A stretch of DNA of 64,000 nt. Origin: Bradyrhizobiaceae bacterium (GTDB lineage Bacteria; Pseudomonadota; Alphaproteobacteria; Rhizobiales; Xanthobacteraceae). The DNA lies in NCBI GenBank assembly GCA_020853885.1, contig JADYXZ010000017.1, positions 124,001 to 188,000 on the forward strand. Direction: 5' to 3'. Position numbers and translations under genes: made by a program. Positions 9,165 through 18,949 of this stretch are shown here, in pieces. Positions within the stretch are counted from its first letter, which is position 1. Every line of letters starts with the position of its first letter. Below the pieces are notes generated by a model that saw nothing but the letters and a program-made list of their open reading frames with translations, was not told the origin of the DNA and searched no databases.

Positions 9165-10475
9165 ATGCGGACGGGTATGCGGGGGTTCGGCTCCCTATTT
9201 CTTGCGCTGTGCATGGCGCTGATCGCGGCATCGGTCGGTGCCGTGCTGCATGTCGCGCTGGCCATGCCGCTCATGGAAGCGGGCCTGATCTCGCTCGCGT
9301 TCCTGTTTGCCCTGATGACGCTCGAGGTCGCCGCCGGCCGCCGCCGCGACCGTGCCGAGTTTATCGGGCGCCTCGAGAGCGTCGCCCGCGCCGCGACCGA
9401 CATCGCCCGCGAGGTCGGCGAGCTGCGCCACCGCGTGATCGCGCTGGAAGGCCGGCCGGTCCCCGACCTGCGCGCCGCCACCGCGCCGCTGGTGCGCGAG
9501 ATCGGCGACCTCGCCGAGCTGATCGAGGACGTGGCCCGCACCGTCACCATCCACGACGCCTTGCTTGCCTCGCGCGAGGCTGCCCCGGCGGTCGCACCCG
9601 CCGAGGTGCCGCCGCTCGCTCCCAGCCGTCCTGTAGCCGAGACCAACGGCGCCTTGGCCGGCAGGAACGCAAGCGAGGTGCAGGCGGCGGTCCGCGAGGC
9701 GGTCGAAGCGGGCCGGATCGAGCTTTATCTGCAGCCCGTCGTCACGCTCCCGCAACGGAAGGTCCGCCACTACGAGGCGCTTTCGCGCATGCGCCTGCAG
9801 GACGAGTCCGTGATCGAGGCCGCCCGCTTCCTGCCCGCCGCCCGCGCCGCCGGCCTCATGCCGAAGATCGACGAGCGCCTGATGCAGAATTGCGTGCAGG
9901 TGGTCCGCCGCCTCGCTGCCAAGAACCGCGAGATCGGCCTGTTCCTCAACATCGCGCCGGAGACGCTCGCCGACCGCGCGACGTTCGCGGAGATTCTCGG
10001 CCTCCTCGACGCTAACCGGGCGCTGGCATCGTCCCTCGTGCTGGAATTTCCGCAGAGCGCCTACCGCTCGATGCCGCCGCTTGAATTGAACAGCCTGTCG
10101 ATGCTCGCCGAGCGCGGCTTCCGTTTTTCGCTCGACCGCATCGAGGATTTCCGTATCGACCCGCGCGGGCTGGCCGAGCGCGGCGTGCGCTTCCTCAAGG
10201 TGCCCGCCGACCTCATGTTGCGCCAGGCCGAGAATGCAACCGGCCATATCCATCCCGCCGACCTCTCCGATCTCCTCGGCCGTTACGGAATCGACCTCGT
10301 CGCCGACCACATCGAAAACGAGTCGATCGTGGTCGATCTCCTCGACCTCGATGTCCGCTACGGGCAGGGCTATCTGTTTGCCCAGCCGCGGCCGGTGCGC
10401 GCCGAGGTCCTGCAGAGTGAGCGCGAGACCGCCGCTTCCGCGGCCGATTTTCCCCGCGTCGCCGGCCGTGCATGA
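9165..10475 (+). CDS. Membrane-anchored degenerate EAL domain protein (TipF-like)
   Basis: A 436-residue protein with two N-terminal membrane helices (about residues 9-30 and 37-55), a probable coiled-coil region (about 58-130) and a C-terminal EAL domain (about 170-420). The EAL glutamate is kept (E204 in YEALSR), as are the asparagine of LNIAPETL and the lysine of FLKVPAD. The metal-binding DDFG motif is replaced by LDRIEDF, and the EGVE motif by DHIENE. It is therefore probably a c-di-GMP receptor or structural protein and not a phosphodiesterase. The layout matches Caulobacter TipF, a flagellar placement factor, but no flagellar genes are nearby, so this is a family-level inference. ATG 9177 is an alternative start. 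Confidence 0.85.
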   Translation: MRTGMRGFGSLFLALCMALIAASVGAVLHVALAMPLMEAGLISLAFLFALMTLEVAAGRRRDRAEFIGRLESVARAATDIAREVGELRHRVIALEGRPVPDLRAATAPLVREIGDLAELIEDVARTVTIHDALLASREAAPAVAPAEVPPLAPSRPVAETNGALAGRNASEVQAAVREAVEAGRIELYLQPVVTLPQRKVRHYEALSRMRLQDESVIEAARFLPAARAAGLMPKIDERLMQNCVQVVRRLAAKNREIGLFLNIAPETLADRATFAEILGLLDANRALASSLVLEFPQSAYRSMPPLELNSLSMLAERGFRFSLDRIEDFRIDPRGLAERGVRFLKVPADLMLRQAENATGHIHPADLSDLLGRYGIDLVADHIENESIVVDLLDLDVRYGQGYLFAQPRPVRAEVLQSERETAASAADFPRVAGRA

Positions 10476-10540
10476 CGATTTGGCCCCTTGAGCATGCCCG
10501 CCGGACGTGGCAGGCAGCCCGCCTGCCGAGTTGATCCGCC

Positions 10541-11416
10541 ATGCACGCCGCCCCGCCGCCCGTACTTCCCGGGATCGCCCCGCTCGTTCCCGACCGCGAC
10601 CTGATCCTCTGCGATGTCTGGGGCGTCGTGCACAATGGCGCGGCCCCCTATCCCGATGCGGTCGATGCGCTTCAGCGCACGCGCGATGCGGGCAAGACCG
10701 TCGTCCTCATTTCCAATGCGCCGCGCCCGGGCGTCGTCGTCGCCGAGCAGATCGCGGCGATCGGCGTGCCCGCCGATTGTTATGATGCGGTGGTGACTTC
10801 CGGCGACGTCACCCGCAACGTGCTGTCGACGCAGCCCGGTACGCGGCTCTATCATCTCGGCCCCTCGCGCGATTTTCCGAACTACGACGGGCTCGACCTT
10901 GCGCTGGTGGAGATCGAGGACGCGGAGCTGATCGTCTGCACCGGCCTGTTCGACGATACGCAGGAGACGCCGGACGATTACGCCGAGCTCTTGCAATACG
11001 CGCGGTCGCGCGGCCTGCCCATGCTCTGCGCCAATCCCGACATCGTCGTCGAGCGCGGCGACCGGCTCATCTGGTGCGCGGGCGCGCTCGCGGAGTCTTA
11101 CACGTCGATCGGCGGCGACGTGCTCTATGCCGGCAAGCCCTATGACGCAATCTACGACACCGCGCTTGCGCTCGCCGGCAAGCGCCGCGGCGGGCAGATC
11201 ATGCCCGAGCACGTGCTCGCGATCGGCGACGGCGTGCGCACCGATCTCGCCGGCGCCGCGCGTCAGGGCTTCGACTGCCTGTTCGTGATGGGCGGCATTC
11301 ACGCCGCCGACTTTGATGCGGCGTCCGAGAACGAGCCGGACTCCGGCCGCTATGCGCGCGTCTTCGCCGAGGCGGGCGCCTGGCCCACCGCCATCATCTG
11401 GCGCCTGGCTTGGTAG
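10541..11416 (+). CDS. HAD-superfamily class IIA hydrolase, DxWG subfamily (TIGR01459-like)
   Basis: A 291-residue cytoplasmic HAD phosphatase. Motif I is LCDVWGVVHNG: the nucleophile is D25, and the usual second aspartate is tryptophan (W27), the hallmark of the TIGR01459 group. Motif II is LISNAPRPG, motif III lies in LYAGKPY, and motif IV is AIGDGVRTDLAGA. The class IIA cap lies between motifs II and III. The substrate is unknown; relatives act on small phosphorylated metabolites. It starts 65 bp after the EAL gene and precedes cheY on the opposite strand. Confidence 0.9.
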   Translation: MHAAPPPVLPGIAPLVPDRDLILCDVWGVVHNGAAPYPDAVDALQRTRDAGKTVVLISNAPRPGVVVAEQIAAIGVPADCYDAVVTSGDVTRNVLSTQPGTRLYHLGPSRDFPNYDGLDLALVEIEDAELIVCTGLFDDTQETPDDYAELLQYARSRGLPMLCANPDIVVERGDRLIWCAGALAESYTSIGGDVLYAGKPYDAIYDTALALAGKRRGGQIMPEHVLAIGDGVRTDLAGAARQGFDCLFVMGGIHAADFDAASENEPDSGRYARVFAEAGAWPTAIIWRLAW

Positions 11417-11431
11417 GGCGCAGCAATCGAC

Positions 11432-11520
11432 CGTTCGTCCCCGCGAAAGCGGGGACCCAGGGCTAGCGGCAGGTCTTTAGTTTGTGACTCTGGATACCCG
11501 CTTTCGCGGGTATGAGCGGA
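11432..11520. repeat. Dispersed palindrome, CGTCCCCGCGAAAGCGGGGAC type
   Basis: Opens CGTTCGTCCCCGCGAAAGCG and closes GGTATGAGCGGA, with two separate stems (GTCCCCGC-GAAA-GCGGGGAC and ACCCGCTTTCGCGGGT). It is one of three copies in the window, the others being at 6844-6921 (inside a gene) and 63775-63863. It lies between two convergent genes and may act as a bidirectional terminator. Confidence 0.85.
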
Positions 11521-11529
11521 GAGCGCGCC

Positions 11530-11916
11530 TTACTCCGCAAACACCGCGTCGATCTTGCTCTTCAGCGTCTGCGCGTTGAACGGCTTGACGATGTAGTTGT
11601 CGACGCCGGCTTTCTTGGCGGCGACGACATTCTCCGTCTTCGATTCCGCCGTCACCATGATGAACGGCGTTTTTGCGAGCGTCGAGTCGCTGCGGACTTC
11701 CTTGAGCAGCTCGTAGCCCGTCATCGGCTCCATGTTCCAGTCGGAGATGATGAGGCCGTAGCGCTTCTCGCGCATCTTCTTCAGCGCCTCGGAGCCGTCG
11801 ACCGCCTCGTCGACATGCTCGAAGCCGAGCTGCTTCAGGAGGTTGCGAATGATCCGGAGCATCGTCTTGTAGTCGTCGACGATGAGGATCGGCATGGTCG
11901 CGTCGACCGGCATCAT
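11530..11916 (-). CDS. cheY: CheY-like single-domain response regulator
   Basis: A 128-residue stand-alone receiver domain. The acid pocket is D14-D15, the phospho-acceptor is D59 in IISDWNMEPMTG, and T89 and K111 complete the switch residues. The sequence LIVDDYKTMLRIIRNLLKQ is typical of alphaproteobacterial chemotaxis CheY. The chosen ATG at 11914-11916 follows a GGAG five bases upstream; the open frame extends seven codons further without a better signal. No cheA or cheW is present here, so it would work in trans with a distant chemotaxis cluster. Confidence 0.92.
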   Translation of the reverse strand: MMPVDATMPILIVDDYKTMLRIIRNLLKQLGFEHVDEAVDGSEALKKMREKRYGLIISDWNMEPMTGYELLKEVRSDSTLAKTPFIMVTAESKTENVVAAKKAGVDNYIVKPFNAQTLKSKIDAVFAE

Positions 11917-12187
11917 GCTCGCTCCGTCACCCCCCATCCTTGTGCGCTCCGCATACCGTGCAACCGCTGACCGGATCGTCTCCGCGTGGCGGCGGCCGAA
12001 TGGAAGCGGTCCCTTTCGGGTCCGGCGAGAACCTATGCGGTGCGGCTTGCCAACTGGTTAACCGGCGGTTGCGGAACAGGCGCGCATATGTTCTTTGCCC
12101 ATGGCGAAGATCGTCGGGTTGGCGGCGTTGCTTGACGGTCTGCCGGTCCGGCGGCACGTTGCGGCCCCGCATTGAATCTCAGCACAA

Positions 12188-13159
12188 ATGACCATTCCCC
12201 CCGCGATTCCAGCCGCGTTCTCGGTCCTGCGCGACGGCGACCCGGTTCCTGCGCGCCTGGCGGGCGGCTTCGTCGCGATCGGTAATTTCGACGGCATCCA
12301 CCGCGGGCACCGGGCGGCGCTCAACCTCGCCATCGCAAGGGCGCGGGAGGCAGGCAGCGCCGCGCTCGCGCTCACCTTCGAGCCGCATCCGCGCCGCTTC
12401 TTCCTGCCGCAGGCGCCGACGTTCCGGCTCACCCCCGAGCCGATCAAGCTGCGCCTGTTCGCCGCGGCGGGGCTCGACGGCGCCGTGGTGCTCCTCTTCG
12501 ACGCGGCGCTCGCGTCGCATTCCGCCGAAGACTTCGTCTCGGAAATCCTGGTCGGCTGGCTCAAGGTCGGCGGCGTGGTCGTCGGCGACAATTTTCACTT
12601 CGGCAAGCGCCGCCTCGGCACGCCGGCGAAGCTCCGCGAGGAGGGCGCGCGCCGGGGTTTCCGGGTGGACGTTCTCGACCGCGTGACCTGGCGCGGCACG
12701 CCGGTCTCCTCCGGCACCGTGCGCGTCGCCCTCGGCGCGGGCGACGTCGCCGGAGCGAACGATCTCCTCGGCTACCGCTGGTTCGTCGAAGGCGAAGTGA
12801 TCCGCGGCGCGGCGCGCGGCCGCGAGCTCGGCTTTCCCACCGCCAACATCGCACTCGATCCCGACTGCGGGCTGCGGCACGGGATTTATGCGGCTCGCGT
12901 CACCGTCGAAGGCGTGAGCCACGATGCGGTGGCGAGCTTCGGCCGCCGGCCGCAGTTCGACAATGGCGCACCGCTCCTCGAGGTCATGCTGTTCGACTTT
13001 TCGGGCGACCTCTACGGCAAGACCCTCAATGTCGAGTTCGCCGGCTTCATCCGCCCGGAGGAGAAGTTCGCATCGGTGGAGGCGCTCAAGGCCCGCATGA
13101 CCGTCGACCTTGACGAGGCCCGCGCCATCCTCGCCCGCGATCGGGCTGGCAAGCCATGA
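12188..13159 (+). CDS. ribF: Bifunctional riboflavin kinase / FAD synthetase
   Basis: A 323-residue cytoplasmic enzyme that phosphorylates riboflavin to FMN and adenylylates FMN to FAD. The N-terminal FAD synthetase domain has the nucleotidyl-transferase motif GNFDGIHRGH (32-41). The C-terminal riboflavin kinase domain carries ARGRELGFPTANI and ends with the expected EEKFASVEALKARM region. No FMN riboswitch was visible in the 270-bp leader (11917-12187), which holds no recognisable gene. It is followed 51 bp downstream by ileS and then lspA, a very common bacterial gene order. Confidence 0.95.
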   Translation: MTIPPAIPAAFSVLRDGDPVPARLAGGFVAIGNFDGIHRGHRAALNLAIARAREAGSAALALTFEPHPRRFFLPQAPTFRLTPEPIKLRLFAAAGLDGAVVLLFDAALASHSAEDFVSEILVGWLKVGGVVVGDNFHFGKRRLGTPAKLREEGARRGFRVDVLDRVTWRGTPVSSGTVRVALGAGDVAGANDLLGYRWFVEGEVIRGAARGRELGFPTANIALDPDCGLRHGIYAARVTVEGVSHDAVASFGRRPQFDNGAPLLEVMLFDFSGDLYGKTLNVEFAGFIRPEEKFASVEALKARMTVDLDEARAILARDRAGKP

Positions 13160-13210
13160 GGGTGGCTGCTAGAAGGCGCGCATCGTTCCGCAACACCGAG
13201 CCCTGACCTG

Positions 13211-16201
13211 ATGTCCGCCGACCAGAAGCCGGCCGAAGCGGCCGACTACAGCAAGACCCTCTTCCTCCCGCAGACCGACTTCCCGATGCGCGCCGGTCTG
13301 CCGCAGAAGGAGCCGGAGCTGCTGGCGCGCTGGAACAAGCTCGGCCTCTACCAGCGCCTGCGCGAAGCGAGCAAGGGCCGCGCCCGTTTCATCCTGCACG
13401 ACGGCCCGCCTTATGCGAACGGCAACATCCACATCGGGCACGCGCTCAACAAGATCCTCAAGGACATGGTCACCCGCACCTATCAGATGATGGGGTGGGA
13501 CTCGAATTACGTGCCCGGCTGGGACTGCCACGGCCTGCCGATCGAATGGAAGATCGAGGAGCAGTACCGTGCCAAGGGCAAGGACAAGGACGCGGTGCCG
13601 ATCGTCGAGTTCCGCAAGGAGTGCCGCCAGTTCGCCGAGCACTGGATCGGCGTGCAGCGCGAGGAGTTCAAGCGCCTCGGCGTCGAGGGCGACTGGGCGA
13701 AGCCCTACACCACCATGAGCTTCGACGCCGAAGCCGCGATCGCCCGCGAGCTGATGAAGTTCGCGGCGAACGGCACGCTCTATCGCGGCTCCAAGCCGGT
13801 GATGTGGTCGGTGGTGGAGAAGACCGCGCTCGCCGAAGCCGAGGTCGAGTACGAGGACTACACGAGCGATACGGTCTGGGTGAAGTTTCCGATCATTGGA
13901 AGATGGAAAGACGGAAAAGTCTTACCCGTTGGTGATCGTCTCAAGAACACCTCCGTCGTCATTTGGACAACCACCCCCTGGACGATACCGGGGAATAGGG
14001 CGATCAGTTTTTCGCCAAAGGTGTTTTATTCTCAGTTTGAGGTGACCGAGGCTCCCGCCGACAACTGGGCGAAAGTTGGCGACAGATTTGTTGTCGCCGG
14101 AAAACTCGCTGACGAGGTGAAGAAGGCCGCGCGAATTAGCGAATGGAAGAATGTTGGCGGCGATGTAATTGAAGGCTTTGAGGGATTGATTTGTGCTCAT
14201 CCCTTGGCAAATACCAACGACTATTATTCATTTCCCGTTCCTCTATTGGCTGGCGACCACGTCACCGACGAGGACGGCACCGGATTCGTGCATACCGCAC
14301 CCGGCCACGGCCGCGACGACTTCGACATCTGGACCGCAAATACGCGCGAATTGCAGGCGCGCGGTATCGACACCACCATTCCCTACACGGTCGACGCAAG
14401 CGGCTTCTTCACGAAAGACGCCCCCGGCTTCGAGGGCAAGCGCGTCATCGACGACAAGGGCAACAAGGGCGACGCCAACGAGGCGGTGATCAAGGCGCTG
14501 ATCAACGCCGGCATGCTGATCGCCCGCGGCAGGCTCAAGCACCAGTACCCGCACTCCTGGCGCTCGAAGAAACCCGTCATCTTCCGCAATACGCCGCAAT
14601 GGTTCATCGCCATGGATAAGGACATTGCGGGGAAGGGCGACACGCTGAGGAAGCGCGCGCTCGACGGCATCAAGACGGTGAAATGGGTGCCGCCGCAGGG
14701 CGAGAACCGCATCACCGGCATGATCGAGAACCGCCCCGACTGGGTGATTTCGCGCCAGCGTGCCTGGGGTGTGCCGATCACGGTTTTCGTGAGCAAGAAG
14801 TCCGGCGAGATCCTGCTGGACGAGCAGGTGAACCAGCGCATCTCCGACGCCTTCGAGCAGGAGGGCGCCGACGCCTGGTTCGCCGACAAGGACGGCGCGC
14901 GCTTCCTCGCGCCCGATTATTCGCCCGCCGACTTCGAGAAGGTGAACGACATCCTCGATGTCTGGTTCGACTCCGGCTCCACGCACGCCTTCGTGCTCGA
15001 AGACCCGAAGAACTTTCCGGCGCTCGCGAACATCCGCCGCAAGCATGACGGCGGCGACGAAGCCGTCATGTACCTCGAAGGCTCCGACCAGCACCGCGGC
15101 TGGTTCCACTCGTCGCTGCTGGAGTCATGCGGCACGCGCGGCGTCCCGCCCTTCGACGTGGTGCTGACGCACGGCTTTACGCTCGACGAGAACGGGCGCC
15201 CCATGTCGAAGTCGGTCGGCAACGTCGTCTCGCCGCAGGACGTGATCAAGCAAAGCGGTGCCGACATCCTGCGCCTCTGGGTCGCCGCCGCCGATTACGC
15301 CGACGATCAGCGCATCGGCCCTGAGATTCTCAAGACCACCGTCGACACCTACCGCAAGCTGCGCAACACGCTGCGCTGGCTGCTCGGCAGCCTGCACCAT
15401 TTCGACGAACAGGACCGCGTGCCGTTCGAGCAGATGCCCGAGCTCGAACGCCTGATCCTGCATCGTCTCGCCGAGCTCGACGCCGACGTGCGCCAGAACT
15501 ACTGCGAGTTCGACTACAAGCGTGTGTTCGCGGCGCTCAACGCCTTCATGACGAGCGAGCTGTCGGCCTTCTATTTCGACATCCGCAAGGACGCGCTCTA
15601 TTGCGATCCGCTCTCCTCGGTGACGCGCAAGGCGTGCCTCACCGTGCTCGATCGCGTCTTCCGCTGTCTCGTGACCTGGCTCGCGCCGATCTTCGCTTTC
15701 ACCGCCGAGGAGGTCTGGCTCGCGCGCTATCCGTCCGCCGACGGCTCCGTGCACCTGCAGACCTTCCCCGAGGTGCCCGCCGCCTGGCGCGACGACGCGC
15801 TCGCGGAGAAATGGCGCAAGGTGCGCCTCGTCCGCCGCGTCGTCACCGGCGCGCTGGAAGTCGAGCGCGTGGCGAAGCGCATCGGCGCCTCGCTCGAAGC
15901 CGCGCCGGTGATCCACATCGCCGACGCGAGCCTGCGCGAGACGATCGCCGGCATCGACATGGCCGAGGTCTGCATCACCTCCGGCGCGACGGTCGTGGCG
16001 GGCGAGGGGCCGGCCGGCGCCTTCCGCCTCGACGATGTCGCGGGCGTTGCCGTCGAGCCGAAGCGCGCCGAAGGGAAGAAGTGCGCGCGCTCGTGGAAGA
16101 TCTCTCCGCTCGTCGGCAGCGACAAGGAATACCCCGACGTCACGCCGCGCGACGCCCAGGCGCTTCGCGAATTCTACGCCGCCCGCCGTGCGGCCGAGTG
16201 A
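13211..16201 (+). CDS. ileS: Isoleucyl-tRNA synthetase with an internal low-GC patch
   Basis: A 996-residue class I synthetase. The HIGH motif lies at 74-77 (GNIHIGH) and the KMSKS-type loop MSKS begins near residue 665 (RPMSKSVGN). The CP1 editing domain lies between them and includes [13 protein letters not shown] and [13 protein letters not shown]. The C-terminal tRNA-binding region lacks an obvious four-cysteine zinc knuckle. Codons between about 13885 and 14255 (residues 225-349) are unlike the rest of the gene: 52% GC over 13921-14220 by hand count, against 65-68% in flanking lines. The frame is intact throughout. It is likely co-transcribed with ribF upstream and lspA downstream. Confidence 0.96.
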   Translation: MSADQKPAEAADYSKTLFLPQTDFPMRAGLPQKEPELLARWNKLGLYQRLREASKGRARFILHDGPPYANGNIHIGHALNKILKDMVTRTYQMMGWDSNYVPGWDCHGLPIEWKIEEQYRAKGKDKDAVPIVEFRKECRQFAEHWIGVQREEFKRLGVEGDWAKPYTTMSFDAEAAIARELMKFAANGTLYRGSKPVMWSVVEKTALAEAEVEYEDYTSDTVWVKFPIIGRWKDGKVLPVGDRLKNTSVVIWTTTPWTIPGNRAISFSPKVFYSQFEVTEAPADNWAKVGDRFVVAGKLADEVKKAARISEWKNVGGDVIEGFEGLICAHPLANTNDYYSFPVPLLAGDHVTDEDGTGFVHTAPGHGRDDFDIWTANTRELQARGIDTTIPYTVDASGFFTKDAPGFEGKRVIDDKGNKGDANEAVIKALINAGMLIARGRLKHQYPHSWRSKKPVIFRNTPQWFIAMDKDIAGKGDTLRKRALDGIKTVKWVPPQGENRITGMIENRPDWVISRQRAWGVPITVFVSKKSGEILLDEQVNQRISDAFEQEGADAWFADKDGARFLAPDYSPADFEKVNDILDVWFDSGSTHAFVLEDPKNFPALANIRRKHDGGDEAVMYLEGSDQHRGWFHSSLLESCGTRGVPPFDVVLTHGFTLDENGRPMSKSVGNVVSPQDVIKQSGADILRLWVAAADYADDQRIGPEILKTTVDTYRKLRNTLRWLLGSLHHFDEQDRVPFEQMPELERLILHRLAELDADVRQNYCEFDYKRVFAALNAFMTSELSAFYFDIRKDALYCDPLSSVTRKACLTVLDRVFRCLVTWLAPIFAFTAEEVWLARYPSADGSVHLQTFPEVPAAWRDDALAEKWRKVRLVRRVVTGALEVERVAKRIGASLEAAPVIHIADASLRETIAGIDMAEVCITSGATVVAGEGPAGAFRLDDVAGVAVEPKRAEGKKCARSWKISPLVGSDKEYPDVTPRDAQALREFYAARRAAE
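13885..14255. other. Low-GC patch inside ileS (editing domain)
   Basis: Five consecutive 60-base lines (13921-14220) gave 55, 45, 63, 53 and 43% GC by hand count; lines at 13741 and 14281 gave 68% and 65%. AT-ending codons are frequent here (for example CCATTT, TTTTAT and AATACC strings) but rare just outside. Both boundaries lie inside the gene and no frame is broken. The patch covers much of the CP1 editing domain and suggests replacement by homologous recombination with a divergent ileS. Confidence 0.6.
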
Positions 16202-16210
16202 CCGCCCGCG

Positions 16211-16723
16211 ATGCTGACCAGGCCCGCGGTGCGCAATCTCGGCATTGGCCTCTCGATCGCGGCGCTCGTCTTCGTCGCCGATCAGGCGACGAAGTTCATC
16301 GTGCTTCATGAATTGTCGCTTGGCATCGGCGAGCGGCTCGCGGTCACGCCGTTTCTCGACCTCGTCATCACTCACAACCGGGGAATCAGCTACGGCCTGT
16401 TCCCGCAGGACGGCGAGCTCGGCCGCTGGTTCCTGGTCGGGCTGAACCTTGCCGCCGTGGCCCTGTTCACAATCTGGATGGCGCGCACCGGCTCGTGGCT
16501 TGTTGTCGCGGCGCTCGGGTTCCTCATTGGCGGCGCGCTCGGGAATGCCTTGGACCGCGCCACTTTCGGCGCCGTGGTCGACTTCATCTCCCTGCACGCT
16601 TTCGGGTGGCGCTGGTACGTTTTTAACCTAGCTGACGCGGCCATCGTTGCCGGGGTCCTTGCCCTCCTGTACGATACATTTTTAGTAAAGGTCACGAAAA
16701 CGCCGCCATCGGGACCAACCTGA
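16211..16723 (+). CDS. lspA: Lipoprotein signal peptidase (SPase II)
   Basis: A 170-residue inner-membrane aspartyl protease that removes signal peptides from diacylglyceryl-modified prolipoproteins. It has four hydrophobic segments. The family motifs are NRGISYGLF, GGALGNALDR, VVDF (catalytic D124) and FNLADAAI (catalytic D142). The ATG at 16211 lies 9 bp after the ileS stop, so it is probably co-transcribed with ribF-ileS. The lipoprotein at 20540 is a plausible client. Confidence 0.95.
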   Translation: MLTRPAVRNLGIGLSIAALVFVADQATKFIVLHELSLGIGERLAVTPFLDLVITHNRGISYGLFPQDGELGRWFLVGLNLAAVALFTIWMARTGSWLVVAALGFLIGGALGNALDRATFGAVVDFISLHAFGWRWYVFNLADAAIVAGVLALLYDTFLVKVTKTPPSGPT

Positions 16724-16782
16724 GGACGGGACCTCGGTGAGGCCCGCAGGGGGCTTTCACGATACGGCGGGGGACCGCAACA

Positions 16783-17463
16783 ATGCCGAATCGGGACAGC
16801 TTTTTTGTCGCTCCGCGCCTCCTGGCGTGCGCCGCCGCGCTGCTCGTTGCCGTGGCGCTGCCGGCTGCCGCGCAGGAGCCGACGCCCCTGCAGAAGTTTC
16901 TTGGCAAGATCGGCGTTCTGGATATCCCCGAGGACCCCATCGACTATCGCGAGCGCGCGCCGCTCGTCGTTCCGCCGTCGAGCGCGCTGGTACAGCCGCG
17001 CAGCGCGGAAGACATCACGAAGATCAATCCGGATTGGCCGCTCGATCACGACAGCCGGCAGCGCACGGCGGCCGCGATCGAGGCCGACCGGCGCACGGAC
17101 GAACAGTTTTATTCCGGACGGCCTCTGCTGCCGGATGAGGTCCGCGGCCGCGGGCCGGGAATTTCGCGCGATGAGCAGGCGCGCCGCAACGCGATCGCCC
17201 GCCGGCCCGAAAACATCAGCCCCGGCGAGGAACGCGGAGCCGGCCGCGATCGATATTCCCCTGCGCAGCTCGGTTTCAAGGGCTGGAACAACAAGCAGGA
17301 AGAGAGTGTCGTCTTCTCCGGCGAACCCGAACGGCGCTACCTGACGGACCCGCCCCCGGGACTGCTGACGCCGTCGCGTGACGCGCCCTACGGCGTGGTG
17401 ACGAAGCGTGCCACGCCGTGGAAGCGGGATCCCTTCGACCGCGGCCTTCAGGAAGGCAAATGA
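16783..17463 (+). CDS. Secreted protein of unknown function
   Basis: A 226-residue protein I cannot assign. It begins with a clear signal peptide (hydrophobic run LLACAAALLVAVALP, then AAAQ, cleavage near residue 31). The mature part is polar, rich in arginine, proline and acidic residues, with no membrane helix and only short motifs such as LQKFLGKIGVLDIPEDPIDY. It sits between lspA and the M16 protease pair in the same direction, so it may be an envelope protein tied to that operon. It shows no lipobox and no cysteine in the mature chain. Confidence 0.8.
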   Translation: MPNRDSFFVAPRLLACAAALLVAVALPAAAQEPTPLQKFLGKIGVLDIPEDPIDYRERAPLVVPPSSALVQPRSAEDITKINPDWPLDHDSRQRTAAAIEADRRTDEQFYSGRPLLPDEVRGRGPGISRDEQARRNAIARRPENISPGEERGAGRDRYSPAQLGFKGWNNKQEESVVFSGEPERRYLTDPPPGLLTPSRDAPYGVVTKRATPWKRDPFDRGLQEGK

Positions 17464-17575
17464 TCGCCAAGCCGTACTTCACGGGGCGGCTTTCAACCTT
17501 GGCGCACCCTGCCGATACAGTCCGGCGAACCGTTGCGCGGTCTTGAGCAAACAACGATATGAGTCGAAGCTTTCG

Positions 17576-18949
17576 ATGCAAAGGCGGATAATGAGCACGC
17601 TTGCTGCAATTGCGGTCGCCGGCACGGCGGCGCTGGCGACTCCGCGCGCCGGCGCGGAAACGGCCGGGCCGAACGTTGCGCATTTCGAGTTGAAGAACGG
17701 GCTGGAGGTCGTGGTCATCCCCGATCACCGCGCGCCCGTCGTCACCCACATGATCTGGTATCGCGTGGGCTCCGCCGACGAGGAAGCCGGCAAGTCGGGC
17801 ATCGCGCACTTCCTCGAGCACCTGATGTTCAAGGGCACGAAAAAGAATCCGAGCGGATTGTTCTCTGAAAAGCTCGCCGAGATCGGCGGGCAGGAGAACG
17901 CATTCACCTCGCAGGACTACACCGCCTATTTCCAGCGCGTCGCGCGCGAGCACCTCGCGACCGTGATGGAGTTCGAAGCCGACCGCATGACCGGCCTCGT
18001 GCTCACCGACGACAAGGTCCTGCCCGAGCGCGACGTGGTGCTGGAGGAGCGCCGCTCGCGCACCGACAGCGATCCGGCGGCGCAGCTCTCCGAAGCGGCG
18101 CAGGCGGCATTGTTCGCCAATCATCCCTATGGCCGGCCGATCATCGGCTGGGAGCATGAGATCCGCCAGCTCAATCGCGAGGACGCGCTTGCCTTCTACC
18201 GCCGCTACTACGCGCCGAACAATGCGGTGCTGGTCGTCGCCGGCGACGTCACCGAAGCAGAAGTCCGTCCGCTCGCCGAGAAGGCCTACGGTTCGATCCC
18301 GATGCAGCCGGACGTCAGGCGCGGCGCCCGGCCGCTTGAGCCGGAGCCGCGCGCGCACCGGCGCGTGGTGCTTTCCGACCCGCGCGTGAAGCAGCCGCAG
18401 CTTTCCCGCACTTATCTCGTGCCGTCCTACCGGCTGGCCAAGCCCGGCGAGGCGGAGGCGCTCGACGTGCTCGCGCACATCGTCGGCGGCGGCTCGCTGA
18501 GCCGGCTCTACCGGACGCTCGTGGTCGAGAAAGACATGGCGGTCAATGCCGGCGCCTGGTACGGCGGCGTCGATCTCGATCATTCCCGCTTCGGCATCTA
18601 CGCCACGCCGAAGCCCGGCGTTTCCCTCGAGTCGCTGGAAGCGGCCATTGACGCGGTGGTTGCCCGCGTTGCCGCCGACGGCGTGACCGACGCCGAGCTC
18701 GACCGCGCCAAGACCCGGCTCATCGCCGACTCCGTCTATGCCCAGGACAGCCAGGCCCGGCTCGCGCGGATGTACGGCGCCGGCGTCGTGGTCGGCATGA
18801 GCGTCGAGGAGATCCGCGCCTGGCCCGATCAGGTTCGCAAGGTCAGCGCCGACGTCGTGCGCGACGCCGCCAGCACTTGGCTCGAGTTGCGCCGTGCCGT
18901 CACCGGGCATCTGATTGCGCCGCCGGTCAAGACGGAGAAACCTTCGTGA
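17576..18949 (+). CDS. M16 family zinc metalloprotease, catalytic subunit
   Basis: A 457-residue pitrilysin-family peptidase, exported by a signal peptide (LAAIAVAGTAALATPRAGAE). The inverted zinc motif HxxEH is present as HFLEH (78-82), with the downstream glutamate in TVMEFEADRM. The chosen start is ATG 17576 (MQRRIMSTLA); ATG 17591 is also possible. Its stop overlaps the start of the second M16 gene by 4 bp (GTGA). In two-subunit M16 enzymes one partner carries zinc and the other the substrate-binding R/Y pair, which is the arrangement here. It probably degrades peptides in the periplasm. Confidence 0.93.
   Translation: MQRRIMSTLAAIAVAGTAALATPRAGAETAGPNVAHFELKNGLEVVVIPDHRAPVVTHMIWYRVGSADEEAGKSGIAHFLEHLMFKGTKKNPSGLFSEKLAEIGGQENAFTSQDYTAYFQRVAREHLATVMEFEADRMTGLVLTDDKVLPERDVVLEERRSRTDSDPAAQLSEAAQAALFANHPYGRPIIGWEHEIRQLNREDALAFYRRYYAPNNAVLVVAGDVTEAEVRPLAEKAYGSIPMQPDVRRGARPLEPEPRAHRRVVLSDPRVKQPQLSRTYLVPSYRLAKPGEAEALDVLAHIVGGGSLSRLYRTLVVEKDMAVNAGAWYGGVDLDHSRFGIYATPKPGVSLESLEAAIDAVVARVAADGVTDAELDRAKTRLIADSVYAQDSQARLARMYGAGVVVGMSVEEIRAWPDQVRKVSADVVRDAASTWLELRRAVTGHLIAPPVKTEKPS

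Noticed and set aside
12040..12180. Possible FMN riboswitch before ribF
   Set aside because: I could not find the conserved RFN-element core sequences in the leader; the region only contains ordinary GC-rich sequence.
15125..16597. A long minus-strand frame opposite ileS and lspA
   Set aside because: It shows the same antisense GC-skew effect. The sense-strand genes have intact catalytic motifs.
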